This document shows positions 6,850 to 9,357 of a DNA stretch of 9,357 nucleotides, piece by piece. The position numbers were made by a program, and so were the translations under genes. Every line of letters begins with the position of its first letter. The stretch's first letter is position 1. The stretch is from Patescibacteria group bacterium (lineage in GTDB: Bacteria; Patescibacteriota; Gracilibacteria; BD1-5; UBA2023), in contig JAUPLX010000143.1 in assembly GCA_030836665.1 (NCBI GenBank), forward strand, positions 1 to 9,357. Direction: 5' to 3'. A model generated the notes under the pieces. The model saw only the letters and a list, made by a program, of their open reading frames with translations. It ran no database searches and had not been told where the DNA came from.

Positions 6850-7650
6850 ATGAAAAAAGTCCTCCTCCCCCTCTTTCTCGCGATCTTCATCGTATTCGCC
6901 CTCGTCGTCATAGCGACGCCGCGAAAAAAAACCGAAGCCCCCGTAACCGGAAATCCGACGGCGAAAACCGAAACGGTAAAGACCGCCGAGGAAGGTCTCG
7001 AATCCGTCGCACCCGTTGCGGCAGTTCCAACGGTTCCGGCGGAAGAAGGATCGGGTGCGGAAACTCCGACGAAGCCGGAAACCCCCGCGGTCGCGAACGG
7101 CATATTCTCGGAGGAAGCCGGTTCCGGCACGGAAACGATATGTACCGACGAGTACGATCCGGTATGCGGAGAGGACGGGAACACCTATCCGAACGCTTGC
7201 GCGGCGAAGCGCATGAACGTTACCGCCAAACCCGGAAGTTGCAAAACCGGCGGCGCTTCGGATTCCGGAACCGGGGAAATTCCTTCCGCGACGGCTTCGA
7301 CCGGATCCGCAGTAGGACTCCCTTACGCGAACGATTCGGTCGGATACGGATTCACGTTGCCGAAGAAAAGCTACTTTTCCGGATTCGGCGCTCGGGACGG
7401 AGCGACGCACTCGGTCGGAGTGGGAAGGGCGGCATCGCCGGAAAGCTACGAGCTTTCCGAAGTGAAGATCAAATTCTACAAGGGAAAAACCCTCCCGAAA
7501 CTCCAAGACGGCGAAAACGGATTCTACGAGGACGCCGAAAACGGCATAACGTACCTTTCGCTCTCGGGAAGCACGTTGACGATCGAAGGCGACCGTTCCA
7601 TTTCTTCCGACATCTTCGATTCGGTGATTCGAAGCGCCTATGCGAAATAG
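6850..7650 (+). CDS. Membrane-anchored or secreted protein with a Kazal-type protease-inhibitor domain
   Basis: ATG at 6850 begins a 266-aa protein with a signal peptide or anchor (MKKVLLPLFLAIFIVFALVV). A low-complexity Pro/Thr/Glu/Ala linker spans about 24-95. Residues about 97-131 are a Kazal-like domain: C98-x7-C106-x10-C117-x13-C131, with the hallmark PVCGEDGNTYPNAC. Kazal domains inhibit serine proteases through a rigid loop. The Cys spacing matches C2, C3, C4 and C6 of the classic pattern, so the C1-C5 disulfide is missing. By analogy the P1 residue would be Asp100, which is unusual. The C-terminal 110 residues (starting near VGYGFTLPKKSYFSGFGARD) form a separate domain I cannot name. 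The stop TAG overlaps the next gene by 11 bases, so the two are probably translationally coupled. The upstream in-frame TTG at 6808 precedes the proposed -10 element and is not the start. Confidence 0.85.
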   Translation: MKKVLLPLFLAIFIVFALVVIATPRKKTEAPVTGNPTAKTETVKTAEEGLESVAPVAAVPTVPAEEGSGAETPTKPETPAVANGIFSEEAGSGTETICTDEYDPVCGEDGNTYPNACAAKRMNVTAKPGSCKTGGASDSGTGEIPSATASTGSAVGLPYANDSVGYGFTLPKKSYFSGFGARDGATHSVGVGRAASPESYELSEVKIKFYKGKTLPKLQDGENGFYEDAENGITYLSLSGSTLTIEGDRSISSDIFDSVIRSAYAK

Positions 7651-8188
7651 TCCAAATCCGTTACGGAACGAAAACGCCTTTCCGGATACGGGAGGGCGTT
7701 TCGGAAAACGGAGCGCTTTCACGCTCGCGGAAATCATTTTCGCGGTAGCTATCATATCGGTATCGCTCCTCGGGGCGTCCGCGCTCATTTCCACGGGAGG
7801 GAGGCAGGCATCCCAAGCCGAAGACGACCGGGAATCCTCCGATCTCCTCCTTTCGGTCAGAACCTGCGTATCGTCGTTCGGCATCCCCTATCTCAGGTCC
7901 GTTCCTTCGGGTACGAAAGTGTCCGCATGGTTCGGGAGCGGCGGAACGGAATGCCTTACCGGAACCGCGTATACGGGAACGTACGATTGGGAATCCGCGC
8001 CGAAAATCACGTTGAAAAATTTCTCCGGAAGCGGAACGTCCGCCGATGCCGAATCCGGAAATCGCGAATACGGGGCGTATTTCACCACTTCGGTCGTCGG
8101 CATCGGGACGAATTCGGTAAAGCCTACCGTAACGATCACGAACGGAACGTTCGAAAAAACCCTCGGATTCCGGTTGGACGGGAAGTAG
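7640..8188 (+). CDS. Small type IV prepilin/pseudopilin-like protein
   Basis: 182 aa from the ATG at 7640, which lies inside the end of the Kazal gene (ATGCGAAATAG holds both the start and the TAG stop). A 26-residue basic leader ends in KRSA, followed by FTLAEIIFAVAIISVSLLGA: predicted cleavage after Ala26, Glu at mature position 5, then the hydrophobic pilin helix. The rest is a small globular part with two cysteines (CVSSFG and ECLTG) that could form a disulfide. Its size and N-terminus fit a minor pilin or pseudopilin that joins a type IV pilus-like fibre after processing by a prepilin peptidase (not in this window). The SAFTxAE signature is shared with the giant prepilin across the divergent gap. 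Stop is TAG. Confidence 0.85.
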   Translation: MRNSPNPLRNENAFPDTGGRFGKRSAFTLAEIIFAVAIISVSLLGASALISTGGRQASQAEDDRESSDLLLSVRTCVSSFGIPYLRSVPSGTKVSAWFGSGGTECLTGTAYTGTYDWESAPKITLKNFSGSGTSADAESGNREYGAYFTTSVVGIGTNSVKPTVTITNGTFEKTLGFRLDGK

Positions 8189-8213
8189 GAAAAACCCTAT
8201 TCGCCGTCTTTTT
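8177..8213 (+). terminator. Hairpin terminator at the convergent 3' ends
   Basis: GACGG (8177-8181) pairs with CCGTC (8204-8208). After two mismatches, AGTAGG (8184-8189) pairs with CCTATT (8196-8201), with one G-T pair. TTTTT follows at 8209-8213, so it fits the plus-strand operon. Both stop codons lie inside the stem and the genes are only 8 bases apart. The minus-strand side has a GGGTTTTT run inside the structure and could also act in that direction, less clearly. Confidence 0.55.
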
Positions 8214-8949
8214 CCGAATCCCCTTCTCCCCCGTCCCCGGCGGAAAGTTCGAGATATTCGATTTTTCCGAGATTCGCCCCCATGATGCCCTGCATGTCGC
8301 CGTAGAGCATGGAAGTATTGTTGATGATGCGTTCGAGTTCCTTCTCGCGTTTGCTCCAAATGCGCTGCATGGAGCGCTTTTCGGCATCGAGATCGTCCTT
8401 CATCGAGCGAAACGCCCCGATGACGTTCTCTATTTTCGCACGGAATTCCGGACCGGAAAGGTATCCGTAGAGGAGTTCCATCTTCTCTTCGCGTCCGACG
8501 AGACTCTTGCCTTGTTCCGCAAGGGCGAGGATCTTGTCGCGGAGAGCCTGGGTAAGCGGAAGGAAATACTCGGGCTCGGTAACCCAGATGCCTTCGTAGA
8601 GGCCGAAGTGGCGGATTCCTTCCGGCAATACCGAAGATACGAGAATGCAGACGTCGGCCTTCGCGAGAATGCGGTCGTCCTTCAGCTTCTTAATCCACTC
8701 GGCGGAGAACGCCTTGGTATTTTTCGATTCCCAAAGGATGATGCCGAGTTCGCGCGAATACGGGTCGCGGACGCGGTGGATGAGGTCGGCTCCGCGGATT
8801 CCGGTGGGAACGTCCTCGACGAGGTCGGTCGGAAAATTGCGGGTGAGAATGTCCTTGAGTTCGTTTTCCAGTACCTCGCCCTGAATCTGTTGCGAACCCT
8901 GCGTCGCTTTGCGGTTGGCCTCGTCGAGAGCCTGCCGGAGTTGGGTCAT
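8197..8949 (-). CDS. DUF2130 domain protein (intact C-terminal part)
   Basis: The 250 residues from ATG 8949 to TAG 8197-8199 carry the whole DUF2130 core: GSQQIQGEVLENEL (18-31), GIRGADLIHRV (50-60), IILWESKNTKAFSAEWIKKLK (from 70) and LLYGYLSGPEF further on. DUF2130 proteins have an N-terminal coiled coil and a conserved C-terminal domain of unsettled function. The residues Glu25, Asp55 and Glu74-x-Lys76 are arranged as in PD-(D/E)XK nuclease-like folds; that reading is inference. The acidic tail (AGDGGEGDSEKDGE) is likely disordered. The coding frame continues upstream of this ATG as coiled coil, so 8949 is only the first ATG after an in-frame TAA at 9259-9261, not the original start. No GTG or TTG start lies between. 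It may be expressed as this shorter form or be part of a broken gene. Confidence 0.8.
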   Translation of the reverse strand: MTQLRQALDEANRKATQGSQQIQGEVLENELKDILTRNFPTDLVEDVPTGIRGADLIHRVRDPYSRELGIILWESKNTKAFSAEWIKKLKDDRILAKADVCILVSSVLPEGIRHFGLYEGIWVTEPEYFLPLTQALRDKILALAEQGKSLVGREEKMELLYGYLSGPEFRAKIENVIGAFRSMKDDLDAEKRSMQRIWSKREKELERIINNTSMLYGDMQGIMGANLGKIEYLELSAGDGGEGDSEKDGE

Positions 8950-9357
8950 CTGCTTTTCCTTTTCTTCGAGCTTGCGCGAAAAATCCTCCTGCGACTTGCG
9001 GGCGTTTTCTTCTTCGCGTTTTTTCTGTTCCTCGCGTAACGTGGTCTCGAGCTTATGCCGTTCTTCGTCGAGTTTGCGGGCGTTTTCGAGTTCGGCGTTT
9101 TTAGCGGCTTCTTCGAGTTCGCGGGCGCGTTTGCGGAGTTCGAGTTCGTTTTTTACGGATTCGTCCTGCTTCTTGCGGAATTCTTCGAGCTGGGCGACGA
9201 GGTCTTTCGTCTCGACTTCCTTTTCTTTGAGCTTTTCCGCGGCCTTCTTTTCGGCCCATTACATCGCTTTTTCGCGGAGGTCTTTTTTTATTTCTTCTTC
9301 CTTATTGGAAAATTCCTCACGGATCCTTTCTTCGTCGGCCTTGAGTTTCTCCTCGTA
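8950..9357 (-). pseudogene. Coiled-coil N-terminal part of the DUF2130 gene, interrupted by TAA and cut by the window edge
   Basis: In the frame of the DUF2130 core, the minus strand is open from 9357 down to 8950 except for one TAA at 9259-9261. Both sides encode the same kind of Glu/Lys/Arg-rich heptad-like helix: EERIREEFSNKEEEIKKDL before the TAA; WAEKKAAEKLKEKEVE and KRARELEEAAKNAE after it. The context DLREKAM-stop-WAEKKAAEK has no sign of a frame change, and a single C-to-T change from CAA (Gln) would explain it. Possible causes are a genuine nonsense mutation, a sequencing or assembly error, or, least likely, readthrough. The true start lies beyond the window. Confidence 0.6.

Noticed and set aside
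6793..7884. 363-residue minus-strand ORF opposite the Kazal gene
   Set aside because: Its Arg/Phe/Ser-rich translation has no motif, and the plus strand there has a signal peptide and a Kazal domain with conserved cysteines.

Overview
The window reads as a stretch of a Candidate Phyla Radiation (Patescibacteria) genome that translates UGA as a sense codon, most likely glycine (NCBI code 25, known from Gracilibacteria/BD1-5 and Absconditabacteria/SR1). The evidence is internal. A polyprenyl-phosphate sugar transferase and a very large prepilin-like protein are each cut by in-frame TGA codons in the middle of conserved domains, and the conserved sequence resumes in the same frame directly after each TGA. 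If TGA is sense, every gene whose end is visible stops at TAA or TAG. The lineage is inferred from the code and the gene content; no rRNA or tRNA is present. Base composition is above 50% GC by eye, which is unusual for a recoded member of these groups. None of the start codons has a clear Shine-Dalgarno sequence.

Layout, left to right. The tail of an unrecognised plus-strand gene (2-154) ends at a hairpin terminator that lies inside the 3' end of a convergent 61-aa ORF (160-345, minus). Upstream of that ORF on the minus strand is the sugar transferase (387-1793) with an internal TGA. It is divergent from a single-pass membrane protein of LemA-like appearance (1891-2427, plus), which has a good sigma70-type promoter. 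That gene meets cysS (2424-3878, minus) tail to tail. Next on the minus strand is an 896-codon prepilin-like adhesin (4014-6704): type IV prepilin N-terminus, Cys-rich repeats, an InlB-type B-repeat and a C-terminal Fibrobacter-major-domain/lectin-like module. Across a 145-bp divergent intergenic region, a two-gene plus-strand operon encodes a secreted or anchored Kazal-domain protein (6850-7650) and a second small prepilin (7640-8188). A shared hairpin separates it from a convergent DUF2130 gene (8197 to beyond the window end), whose coiled-coil half is interrupted by one in-frame TAA.

Functionally, most of the window concerns the cell surface: glycan assembly (sugar transferase), type IV pilus-like fibres with a putative binding tip, and a protease-inhibitor-like exported protein. 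cysS is the one clear housekeeping gene. In a small, probably host- or prey-associated bacterium this suggests an attachment locus. That biological role is inference from domain content only.
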